A program made the position numbers and the translations under genes. A DNA stretch of 64,000 bases from Pseudoalteromonas neustonica (GTDB taxonomy: Bacteria > Pseudomonadota > Gammaproteobacteria > Enterobacterales > Alteromonadaceae): positions 558,001 to 622,000 of the forward strand of contig NZ_BDDS01000001.1 of the NCBI RefSeq assembly GCF_001653135.1, in the 5' to 3' direction. Shown piece by piece: positions 56,748 to 64,000 of the stretch. Below the pieces are notes generated by a model. The model worked only from the letters and a program-made list of their open reading frames with translations, made no database searches and had not been told where the DNA came from. Every line of letters begins with the position of its first letter. Position 1 is the first letter of the stretch.

Positions 56748-58373
56748 ATGGCTTCAAGCTTATCTTTTCAAAATATCAGTATCACTAAAAAAATTCATGC
56801 GATCACTAGTATTGCCGTGATTGCATTTGTGGTGATAGTGTTGAATAACTATATTGCCATGGATGACAATCGTGTTTCATTAGATGAATTAGAAAAAACA
56901 TCTTATCAGGTCGTTAAACTAACATCTGCTAATGTAGGGCTTCTTGAAAAACTTGATGAGCTTTACACACAGGCGGTTACTTTTGGCGAACAAGATCTCG
57001 TTGATAAAGCCACCAAAACATATTCAAATTTAACAGAGAATCTGGATTCAATTAGTTCTCTCAGTTCAAACTATATTGATAATCAGGCTCGTAATCAGTT
57101 GTCTAATTACTCAAAAATATCATCTCAAATTGCAAATGATATGATCAACGGGACAGCTGACTTTGAGAAAATTCAGCAACAGGCAAAATCAAAAACAACG
57201 ATGTATAACTCGGTACTACAAAGTTTTAAATCTGCGCAACAACGTGCAGATGATCGCTTCTTTGAATTAGTACAAAGCACTAAGTTGCGCTCAGATAATG
57301 CGTTAACGTTAATGTTAGTTGTTTCGTTTGTTTCTCTATTACTATTACTTTTTATGGCAATTTTAATTGCAAGAGGAATAGGTTCAGCTGCAAGTGATGC
57401 TGCAGATAATTTACGTCTCCTTGGAGAAGGTAAAGGGTCATTAAGTACTCAGCTCGCAGTGCGTTCAGAAGATGAGATAGGCCAAGTTGCAATTAATTTC
57501 AATATTTTTATAGCGCTATTGAAAAAATCAGTTCTCGATGTAATGTCAGTGTGTGAACCCCTCATGGAAAACTCAACACGCTTAGTGCAAGGTATGGAAC
57601 AAGCTGAAAAAGCAACCGCTAAACAAACTACAGAGGCTGAAGTTGTAAAGCAATCTATGGAAGAAATGAAGCAAAGTGTTGGAGATATCTCTCAATCTGC
57701 TGCGAATGCATCGAGGGCTGCGCAAACGGCGGAAAAAGAAGTAGAGCAAAGCCGCTCTCAAATAGAAACGGCTGTTTCAGAGTCTAAAACATTAAGTAAT
57801 GAGATAAACCATGCAGCTACAACGATTAATAAATTGGCTGACGATACGAAGAATGTAACGCAAATTTTAAATGTGATTACTGCGATAGCAGAGCAGACTA
57901 ATCTTCTTGCGCTTAACGCTGCGATAGAGGCGGCTCGTGCGGGTGAACAAGGGCGTGGTTTTGCTGTAGTAGCTGATGAAGTTCGTGAGCTTGCTTCACG
58001 TACAGCAAAATCAACAAATGAAATTCGTGAGCTACTAAACACTTTAACAAGTGCTGCTAATGAATCAGTAAGTGCAATGACATCAGCGCGAGATATGGCA
58101 ACAAACAATGCAATTGCGGCAGAGAGTACAGGTATATCGATTGAAAAAATTGCCGAGCAAATGCTTGAAATCAATGGAATGAACTCGCAAATTGCCGCTG
58201 CAACAGAAGAGCAAACATCTGTGGCTGCAATGGTTGTTGAGAACGTTTCGAACATGCATATGTCATTTGAAGATACAATGCAGTCACTTGCTGCAGTAAG
58301 AGATGTGGCTAAAAATCTACATTATCTATCTGATAACTTATTAGATGCTACTGCTAAATTTAAAGTTGAGTAA
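56748..58373 (+). CDS. Methyl-accepting chemotaxis protein
   Basis: 541 aa. Transmembrane helices near 15-34 and 186-208 enclose a helical periplasmic sensor of about 150 residues (four-helix-bundle type), then HAMP (about 208-262) and a signalling domain with the hairpin [41 protein letters not shown]. No CheR pentapeptide. Ligand unknown. Downstream: truncated MITE-like copy C, then a terminator. Confidence 0.93.
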   Translation: MASSLSFQNISITKKIHAITSIAVIAFVVIVLNNYIAMDDNRVSLDELEKTSYQVVKLTSANVGLLEKLDELYTQAVTFGEQDLVDKATKTYSNLTENLDSISSLSSNYIDNQARNQLSNYSKISSQIANDMINGTADFEKIQQQAKSKTTMYNSVLQSFKSAQQRADDRFFELVQSTKLRSDNALTLMLVVSFVSLLLLLFMAILIARGIGSAASDAADNLRLLGEGKGSLSTQLAVRSEDEIGQVAINFNIFIALLKKSVLDVMSVCEPLMENSTRLVQGMEQAEKATAKQTTEAEVVKQSMEEMKQSVGDISQSAANASRAAQTAEKEVEQSRSQIETAVSESKTLSNEINHAATTINKLADDTKNVTQILNVITAIAEQTNLLALNAAIEAARAGEQGRGFAVVADEVRELASRTAKSTNEIRELLNTLTSAANESVSAMTSARDMATNNAIAAESTGISIEKIAEQMLEINGMNSQIAAATEEQTSVAAMVVENVSNMHMSFEDTMQSLAAVRDVAKNLHYLSDNLLDATAKFKVE

Positions 58374-58404
58374 TCTACTTAAGTATTAAAACTTTAATAG
58401 GTTA

Positions 58405-58518
58405 GGGCGTGTTGACCTTTCATGATTGATTTTGCAGCAGTCTATTTAGTATTTAGGCAAGGCAGCGCCTATGGTGTGCGGTTGTTCCCCATAAATAGGC
58501 GATAACGCAGTATAAATG
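58405..58518. mobile_element. MITE-like element, copy C (truncated)
   Basis: Begins with the intact end GGGCGTGTTGACCTTTCATG after GTTA, and matches copy A through ATAACGCAGTATAAAT; the rest of the element (about 150 bases and the second terminal repeat) is missing. The sequence then changes abruptly to the chemoreceptor terminator. Confidence 0.8.
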
Positions 58519-58523
58519 CCTTT

Positions 58524-58555
58524 AAAATCCAATACCTGAGGGTATTGGATTTTTT
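58524..58555. terminator. Bidirectional terminator after chemoreceptor
   Basis: AAAATCCAATACC/GGTATTGGATTTT stem with a TGAG loop, T-tract following; separated from the chemoreceptor stop by the truncated MITE-like copy. Confidence 0.88.
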
Positions 58556-58608
58556 ACGTCTATAGACTGAAAGAGCGGTTTATTTTATTTAACCTGAACT
58601 TAGGTTAT

Positions 58609-59766
58609 TTAGCTCTCAACACTGACAGCTTGTAGTGATTCACTTTGATAACAACCTAATATACGCACATACTGGGTGTGCTTTTTGAGTTCTTCAAAGG
58701 CTTGTTTTACTTGGCTGTCGACTAAATTTGCTTCTAGATCTACATAAAATACCTCTTCCCATGGATTACCAGGAACAGGGCGGGATTCTAATTTCACCAA
58801 ATTAATATTGTGGTGTTTAAAAATCATTAAGGCATCAGCAAGTGAGCCTGCTTGTTGCTTTGTTGCCATAATCAAGCTTGTTTTTGTTGGGATCTGTTTT
58901 GATACTTGTAACGGTTTACGTGCAACAACGATGAAGCGGCTATGGTTTTCACGCTGATTAGCAAGGCCAGACTTTATGACTTCTAAACCTACGTTTTTGC
59001 CTGCCTGAGCTGAACCAATCGCTGCGCTATTTGGTGTATCTAAAGCTAACTGTAGAGCACTGGAAGTTGAATCACAGGTTTCGTGTTGAATATCACCTAG
59101 CCCTTGTAAAAAGCGGCTACACTGCGCAAATGGCTGTGGGTGAGCAAAAATTTTAGTGAGTTGACTAAGTTCAGTCTCAGGGGTCACTAATAAACAGTGT
59201 TCTACGCTATGTGTGACTTCACCAACAATCGACACTTGGGCGTGCTGTAATAAGTCAAACACTTCATTGATACTACCTGAACTGGTATTTTCAATGGGCA
59301 GTAGACCGTAATCAGCTTGGCCACTCTCAACTTTTCCAGTTATCTGCTCAAAGCTAGAACAACCCATTTCGACTAGTTTACCTGGGCGACGACTAAAGTA
59401 TTTATGACACGCTAATTGGCTATAAGAACCTTGCCCACCTAAATAAGCCACGCGATGAGTTTCATTCATCACCCCAGGGTTAAGATTTTTTTGTAACATA
59501 GCTTGTTGATTTAAAACTGAATCTTCAAGAATTGTTTGAAAAACGTTATTTACATAATACGCATCTAAACCGAGAGACTTACCATAACCTATAAGCTTCT
59601 CAAGTAAGGCGTGTTCACGGGCTTCGTCACGGATAGGTTTATTATTGGCAATTTTATATTCAACAACACCATGACTAATACGACGGCGCTTTGCCAATAA
59701 AACGAGCAGATCAGAGTCAATTTCATTGATATCATGTCTGAGTGAATTAAGTACTTCATTTGTCAT
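58609..59766 (-). CDS. pheA: PheA, bifunctional chorismate mutase / prephenate dehydratase
   Basis: 385 aa. AroQ chorismate mutase (about 1-90: LRHDINEIDSDLLVLLAKRR), prephenate dehydratase (about 105-285: VAYLGGQGSYSQLA, IENTSSGSINEV) and ACT domain (about 298-375: LVKLESRPVPGNPWEEVFYVDLEA) for feedback inhibition by phenylalanine (ESRP motif intact). Expression is controlled by the leader peptide and attenuator upstream. Confidence 0.97.
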   Translation of the reverse strand: MTNEVLNSLRHDINEIDSDLLVLLAKRRRISHGVVEYKIANNKPIRDEAREHALLEKLIGYGKSLGLDAYYVNNVFQTILEDSVLNQQAMLQKNLNPGVMNETHRVAYLGGQGSYSQLACHKYFSRRPGKLVEMGCSSFEQITGKVESGQADYGLLPIENTSSGSINEVFDLLQHAQVSIVGEVTHSVEHCLLVTPETELSQLTKIFAHPQPFAQCSRFLQGLGDIQHETCDSTSSALQLALDTPNSAAIGSAQAGKNVGLEVIKSGLANQRENHSRFIVVARKPLQVSKQIPTKTSLIMATKQQAGSLADALMIFKHHNINLVKLESRPVPGNPWEEVFYVDLEANLVDSQVKQAFEELKKHTQYVRILGCYQSESLQAVSVES

Positions 59767-59811
59767 TTTGGGTTCCTCATTCCAAAAGTTACCTTTGCAG
59801 GTAATACAAAT

Positions 59812-59838
59812 AAAAAAGCCTCCCAGTTGGGAGGCTTT
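59812..59838 (-). terminator. pheA attenuator terminator
   Basis: AAAGCCTCCC/GGGAGGCTTT-type hairpin with a T-tract on the minus strand, between the leader peptide and pheA. Its first arm AAGCCTC can pair instead with GAGGCTT located just after the leader stop codon (plus-strand 59871-59877), which would form the antiterminator. Confidence 0.88.
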
Positions 59839-59879
59839 GCTATTCGGTTGATTAAATCTCGCAAACAGGTAAGCCTCTT

Positions 59880-59942
59880 CTATTCAATAAAGAAAAAGAA
59901 GCTAAAAAATGAAAAGGTAGTGTGCGAGAATTTTCTGTTCAT
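59880..59942 (-). CDS. pheL: PheL leader peptide (8 Phe in 20 residues)
   Basis: Twenty-residue frame MNRKFSHTTF + SFFSFFFFIE with eight phenylalanines, seven of them among the last eleven residues. It ends at TAG three bases before the antiterminator arm. Translation stalling at Phe codons would prevent the attenuator hairpin. Same logic as E. coli pheL (Phe-rich leader), with different sequence. Confidence 0.92.
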   Translation of the reverse strand: MNRKFSHTTFSFFSFFFFIE

Positions 59943-60137
59943 GGCTTTAATGTATGGAGAGTAGGCTATAAAGTCAACACTCTATCGGACTTTTATCAAT
60001 AACTATGAATGTTTATTTTTTTACTTGGTTTTTTTTAGCTATATTCACAAAAAATTTATAAATCTAAATAGGGATCTGGTATATTTCTTCTTGTTGATTC
60101 AAATAATAACAATTATTAATAAAAATAAGGTTGGCCT
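59943..60137. other. Divergent promoter spacer (pheL / GGDEF-EAL gene)
   Basis: AT-rich sequence holding the presumed promoters for the divergent units. Nothing further recognised. Confidence 0.4.
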
Positions 60138-63137
60138 GTGGTATATCGACGCCCACCATCACGTTTTGGTGTGAATTCATTAAGTATGAAGTTATCACTA
60201 CTTATCTCAGCAATTTGTTTGATTGCTGGTATTTGTGCTGCCGCTTTGATGCTTAAATCAGAAGAAAAGCAATTAGTGTTTGAAGAGCATGAAATGCTCA
60301 AACACTCTAGTGAACGTTTGATTCGTCAATTTAATAACTTAGTCAAAACAAAAGTTAATATAGCGGAGCAGGCAAATAACGTTGTCACCAATCAATTATT
60401 TTATGATTCATCTCAGTTGGTCAGCAATCAAAATGCTAAACTAAGCTTTGATACCGACGGCACTATTCGAAGCGCCGCTGAAGATGGTTTATCGGCGGCT
60501 TTTATGCCGCAGTCTAAATTTACTCCTTTTTATAAAAAGCTAATTAACGACTCTGAATCACTTTGGAAGATCGTATCACCAACATTAACTCAAGATTTTT
60601 TTAACTTTTATCTTGTTACCAAAGATAACTTTATTCGCATAGCCCCACCAAATTGGGCATTGAATGTCACAGGGAGTCATCAATTTACAAGCCGCACTAG
60701 CTTTAATTATGCACAAGAAGCACTCAATCCAACACGTGAGGCTGTCTGGTCAAAGGTTTACTACGATGAAATTTGGCATAAATGGGTTATCAGCGTACTT
60801 GTGCCAATTTATTTGGAAAATAATTTTTTAGGTGTTACCGGCAGCGATTTGGCATTAAATACGCTGATCTCTCAGTTACCAATAGGTGACAATGAGCAGC
60901 ACTTATTTGTGTTTGATGGGCAAGGGCAATTATTGGCACACCCAAAGTTAAATGAAAGTATTTATGAACAATATGGTCAGGCTGGGAGATCGTTATTAAC
61001 GAATGATTTTGTTAATGGGTCATTACAGGAGCTAATTAATCAAACGATCAAAATGCGCCTACCAGAGTATGCTGATTCGTTTATTCAAGACAATGAAACA
61101 CATATTATCAATATTAGAAAAGTTGAGCATTTAGATTGGTATATAGGTATTTATAAAAAACGTTCATCTGCACTGTCAGCATTAGAAGAATTGAAAGTGA
61201 AGTTTTTTGGATTGTTTATTCTCTATGCAATACTTGTCGCTTTATTATTACATCAAGCACTTTACCAGCTTGTGCTGCGTCGTATTCATTCACTGGTAAA
61301 TGCTGTAACAAGTTTTGGTAAAGGTCATTTACAAATAGAGTTTCCAAAAGCGAATAAAGATGAAATTGGCACGCTTAATGGCTCGTTTCGTGATATGGCG
61401 GTTGAGATCCGTAAATTAATAGACGGTTTAAACCAACGTATCACAGAGAAGGAAATTGCAGAAAAAGCCGCTAACAAGTTATCCAAAGCGGTAGCATTCT
61501 CTGGTACGGGGGTAGTGATAACAGATCAAAATTTTGTCATTGAATATGTAAATCCAAAAATGCTAGAAATGAGTGGCTTTGATGAAAGTCACTTTATGCA
61601 ATCACCTTTACTAAGTATTATTGCCACTGAAATGGCTATTTTGGTTGATGATATAGATGTTGATTTACGCAGCCGAAATTATTGGCGTGGCGACACCTTG
61701 ATCCAAGGGCAAGGAAAAAAGCCAATTTGGGTATCCTTGAGCATTTCCCCAATTAGAGAAGAGGGTGGGTTAATCTCAAGCTATGTTGCATCTGCTCAAG
61801 ATATTTCATTTGTAAAAGAAAGCCAGCGAAAAATGGAGCAGTTGGCATACTTTGATACGTTAACAGGGTTAGCTAATCGTACTTTTTTCAGAATGCAGCT
61901 TCGTAAATCAATGGCATTAGCAGAACGAGGGCATTATGCTTTTGCTTTATTTTATTTTGATTTAGATGAGTTTAAACGCATTAATGACACGCTAGGGCAT
62001 GATGCGGGAGATCAGCTACTTGTTGAAGTTGCAAATCGCTTAAAGAAACGACTTCGAGCTGAAGATACCATTGCGCGTTTAGGTGGCGATGAATTTGCCG
62101 TGCTACTAAGTGGTATTGAACGCCAAGAGCATGCAATGGATGTAGCCAACACGATTCAAAAAACCCTTAATGTGCCAATAATGCTTGGAAATAATGAAGT
62201 AATTATTAGTGCCAGTATTGGTATTACAATGGCGCCATATGATAGCCAAGAAGAAGATCAATTATTAAAGCATGCTGATCTGGCAATGTATGAGGCAAAA
62301 GCAAAAGGGCGAAATACTTACCACTTTTATAGCCAAGAACTCAATGCAGCAGCTAATGAAAGGCTATTCATTGAAAATGAACTACGTTTAGCCCTTAAAG
62401 AGAAGCAGTTTGTGCTTTACTATCAACCTCAAGTTGACAGCAAAACACAACATGTAGTCGGTTATGAGGCACTTATACGTTGGTTCCATCCAACACAGGG
62501 CATGATCCCACCAACAAAATTTATACCAATAGCAGAAGCGACGGGCTTAATTGTAGAGTTAGGTGCCTGGGTATTGCAGGAGTCATGCGAGTTTGCTGCA
62601 AGATTAGCTGCACAAGGGCGAGAGAATAATATTTCAATAAACCTGTCAGCTCGTCAGTTTAAAGACGCTAATTTAGTGCCCTTGCTAGCATCAATGATAA
62701 GACAAACAAATGTACCAGCTAGGCGATTGCACTTAGAGCTGACTGAAAGCATGTTGATGGGGAATGTTGAAGCGGCAATTACGCAATTACATCAATTAAA
62801 AGCGTTAGGGGTGTCAATTTCTATTGATGATTTTGGGACAGGTTATTCGTCACTGAGTTATTTAAAGCGTTTCCCGGTTGATATTCTAAAAGTAGACCGT
62901 TCGTTTGTAAAAGATATACCCGAAGATACAAACGATATGGAAATTACCGCAGCAATCATCGCAATGGCGCAAAAGTTAAAACTAAATGTTGTAGCTGAAG
63001 GCGTAGAGACAATAGAGCAAGTGGCGTTTTTACAGAACAACAATTGCTTCATAGTTCAAGGGTATTATTACAGCCCGCCAATTCCTGAAAGTGAGCTTCC
63101 TAAGTTATTTGAAAAGCTCAATGACACAATAAAATAA
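60138..63137 (+). CDS. Membrane GGDEF-EAL protein with Cache, HAMP and PAS domains
   Basis: 999 aa. Membrane helix near 16-36, periplasmic Cache-like sensor (about 40-345; contains FLGVTGSDLALNTLI), second helix near 355-375, HAMP (about 375-428), PAS (about 445-560), GGDEF (about 565-725) and EAL (about 735-990). The diguanylate cyclase motif GGDEF is intact and its I-site RAED is five residues upstream; the phosphodiesterase motifs EAL, DDFGTG, AEGVE and QGYYY are intact as well. Either activity is possible. Start is GTG with AAGG seven bases upstream; the Met 16 codons later is a less likely alternative. Confidence 0.93.
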   Translation: MVYRRPPSRFGVNSLSMKLSLLISAICLIAGICAAALMLKSEEKQLVFEEHEMLKHSSERLIRQFNNLVKTKVNIAEQANNVVTNQLFYDSSQLVSNQNAKLSFDTDGTIRSAAEDGLSAAFMPQSKFTPFYKKLINDSESLWKIVSPTLTQDFFNFYLVTKDNFIRIAPPNWALNVTGSHQFTSRTSFNYAQEALNPTREAVWSKVYYDEIWHKWVISVLVPIYLENNFLGVTGSDLALNTLISQLPIGDNEQHLFVFDGQGQLLAHPKLNESIYEQYGQAGRSLLTNDFVNGSLQELINQTIKMRLPEYADSFIQDNETHIINIRKVEHLDWYIGIYKKRSSALSALEELKVKFFGLFILYAILVALLLHQALYQLVLRRIHSLVNAVTSFGKGHLQIEFPKANKDEIGTLNGSFRDMAVEIRKLIDGLNQRITEKEIAEKAANKLSKAVAFSGTGVVITDQNFVIEYVNPKMLEMSGFDESHFMQSPLLSIIATEMAILVDDIDVDLRSRNYWRGDTLIQGQGKKPIWVSLSISPIREEGGLISSYVASAQDISFVKESQRKMEQLAYFDTLTGLANRTFFRMQLRKSMALAERGHYAFALFYFDLDEFKRINDTLGHDAGDQLLVEVANRLKKRLRAEDTIARLGGDEFAVLLSGIERQEHAMDVANTIQKTLNVPIMLGNNEVIISASIGITMAPYDSQEEDQLLKHADLAMYEAKAKGRNTYHFYSQELNAAANERLFIENELRLALKEKQFVLYYQPQVDSKTQHVVGYEALIRWFHPTQGMIPPTKFIPIAEATGLIVELGAWVLQESCEFAARLAAQGRENNISINLSARQFKDANLVPLLASMIRQTNVPARRLHLELTESMLMGNVEAAITQLHQLKALGVSISIDDFGTGYSSLSYLKRFPVDILKVDRSFVKDIPEDTNDMEITAAIIAMAQKLKLNVVAEGVETIEQVAFLQNNNCFIVQGYYYSPPIPESELPKLFEKLNDTIK

Positions 63138-63144
63138 GTACTTT

Positions 63145-63171
63145 AAAAGGCACCATGCAAGGTGCCTTTTT
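63145..63171 (+). terminator. Terminator after GGDEF-EAL gene
   Basis: AAAGGCACC/GGTGCCTTT hairpin with a six-base loop, followed by TT. Confidence 0.9.
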
Positions 63172-63177
63172 CATAGA

Positions 63178-63407
63178 TATACCCAAACCACCTTAGGATG
63201 TAGACTTCAGCGTTTCACTGGTGTTTATAATATCAAGGCGTTACTTTGCAACAATGGCTGTCCCTTTTAAGAAGTAACAACGATGAGAGTAAGCGCCGGT
63301 GAAATGCCCAAAGGATTGGTTTAAAAGCGATTTATTTGCAATCAATGCCTTGCCTAAATCGCTTTTAATTCCAACTGAAACTTGTATATTGAGGTGGTTA
63401 GGGTATA
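63178..63407. repeat. TATACCCAAACCACCT repeat element (230 bp)
   Basis: The left end TATACCCAAACCACCTTAGG and the right end GAGGTGGTTAGGGTATA form imperfect inverted repeats over about 30 bases. A second dyad AAAAGCGATTTA/TAAATCGCTTTT is internal. Part of the sequence recurs at 46407-46480. Short frames inside it are not genes. It appears to be a non-autonomous palindromic element placed between two convergent genes. Confidence 0.65.
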
Positions 63408-63415
63408 AAGCAGGT

Positions 63416-64000
63416 TTACCCAATTGCTGGAATAAGTCCCGCCATTTGCAACCCCTGAGCACTAATTATGAGCACTCCACATAGGCCCGCTACCATTAGC
63501 CCTATGTTACCGCCTCGAACTGTGTAGCCTTTACGGTTGTTGTTGCTATTACGTTGCTTATAAACCATCGTAACAGGCAAAAAAACAGCCAATACAACAA
63601 GTGCAATAGCAGCATAGCCCAATGCCATTATAAACCCTTGAGGATAGAAAAGTGCAAAGCCAAGAGGTGGAATAAACGTGATTAAAGCGGTTTTTATTCT
63701 GTCTCTGCTGCCATCACCTTTTTTAAATGCATCAGCAAAAAAGTCAAACAACCCTAAGCTCACACCCAAGAATGAAGTTGCCAACGCTAAATCGGCAAAT
63801 AAATTAACGGCGGTTGCCACGGCTGAATTATTTGCAATATTTGCCATGCTAGCAACAAAACCGGGTAACCCTGTACTTTTTAGTAACTCTGCTTGGCTCA
63901 TCATACCTTGGCTAATTAGCTGCCAAAATATATAAATCACTAAAGGCAGCGCAGCGCCTGTTATCATTACACGACGAAGTGTTTTAATATCAAGGCCTAC
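63416..64000 (-). CDS. Aromatic amino acid permease (HAAAP family), C-terminal part
   Basis: The C-terminal part of a TyrP/Mtr/TnaB-type transporter; the frame stays open through the window end (VGLDIKTLRRVMITGAALPLVIYIFWQL). Helices with LFADLALATSFLGVSLGLFDFFADAFK and TALITFIPPLGFALFYPQGFIMALGYAA are typical of the family. The substrate (Tyr, Trp or Phe) cannot be decided from this part. The internal Met at 63967 is not the start. Confidence 0.9.
   Translation of the reverse strand, partial: VGLDIKTLRRVMITGAALPLVIYIFWQLISQGMMSQAELLKSTGLPGFVASMANIANNSAVATAVNLFADLALATSFLGVSLGLFDFFADAFKKGDGSRDRIKTALITFIPPLGFALFYPQGFIMALGYAAIALVVLAVFLPVTMVYKQRNSNNNRKGYTVRGGNIGLMVAGLCGVLIISAQGLQMAGLIPAIG

Noticed and set aside
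63241..63484. Short frames on both strands near the end of the window
   Set aside because: They lie inside the TATACCCAAACCACCT repeat element and reflect its palindromic structure.
1..64000. CRISPR arrays, rRNA genes, prophage or insertion-sequence transposases
   Set aside because: I looked for spaced direct repeats, rRNA-like conserved stretches, and integrase or transposase motifs on both strands and found none.

Overview
The window looks like a chromosomal segment of a marine gammaproteobacterium of the Alteromonadales, most likely Pseudoalteromonas. The reasons are the low GC content, the polar chemotaxis set (ParA/ParC-like, ParP, CheW, DUF2802), the complete ccm operon, the RatA/RatB/SmpB/BamE neighbourhood, DUF3019 genes and AT-rich palindromic repeats. 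The genus is an inference from gene content, not from a marker alignment. Almost every gene is an ordinary core or lineage-specific gene. I see no transposase, prophage, CRISPR array or rRNA.

Layout. 1-3384: 3' end of a chemotaxis/motor operon (MotB/MotD-like, ParA-like, ParP, CheW, DUF2802). 3641-6805 (minus): an FlhB C-terminal-domain protein with a long FliK-like protein. 6909-14651: ccmABCDEFGHI cytochrome c maturation operon, running on into mlaA. 14790-21546: EAL-HDOD protein, PutP symporter, yebG with a LexA box, secreted helix-hairpin-helix protein, DsbB, FadR, 2-Cys peroxiredoxin. 21612-30786: TonB-dependent receptor, smpB / ratA-ratB, bamE, GIY-YIG protein, M28 peptidase coupled to a TPR lipoprotein, chemoreceptor. 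30964-33491: divergent ilvC / ilvY. 33621-46260: two paralogous four-gene modules (MipA/OmpV barrel, DUF3019 periplasmic protein, OmpR-type regulator, histidine kinase) that face each other as an inverted pair around a KefB-like antiporter, a Spo0M-like protein, an ElaA-like acetyltransferase and an NSS transporter. 46525-49093: lipoprotein, serine hydrolase, histidine phosphatase. 49187-55860: yhbY / rlmE-ftsH, folP-glmM-tpiA-secG and tRNA-Leu(GAG). 55861-58556: repeat-rich spacer and a chemoreceptor with a candidate sigma-28 promoter. 58609-59942 (minus): pheA behind a phenylalanine-rich leader peptide and attenuator. 60138-63137: GGDEF-EAL protein. 63416-64000 (minus): 3' part of an aromatic amino acid permease.

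The signals least explained by routine annotation are these: the inverted pair of MipA-DUF3019-two-component modules; a probable ATT start codon for the M28 peptidase, overlapping the stop of the upstream TPR gene; a MITE-like family with two intact, one truncated and one decayed copy, one of them nested inside another repeat; and a set of regulatory sites readable from sequence (pheL attenuator, LexA box, FadR-like operator, sigma-28 promoter, IlvY-like operator).
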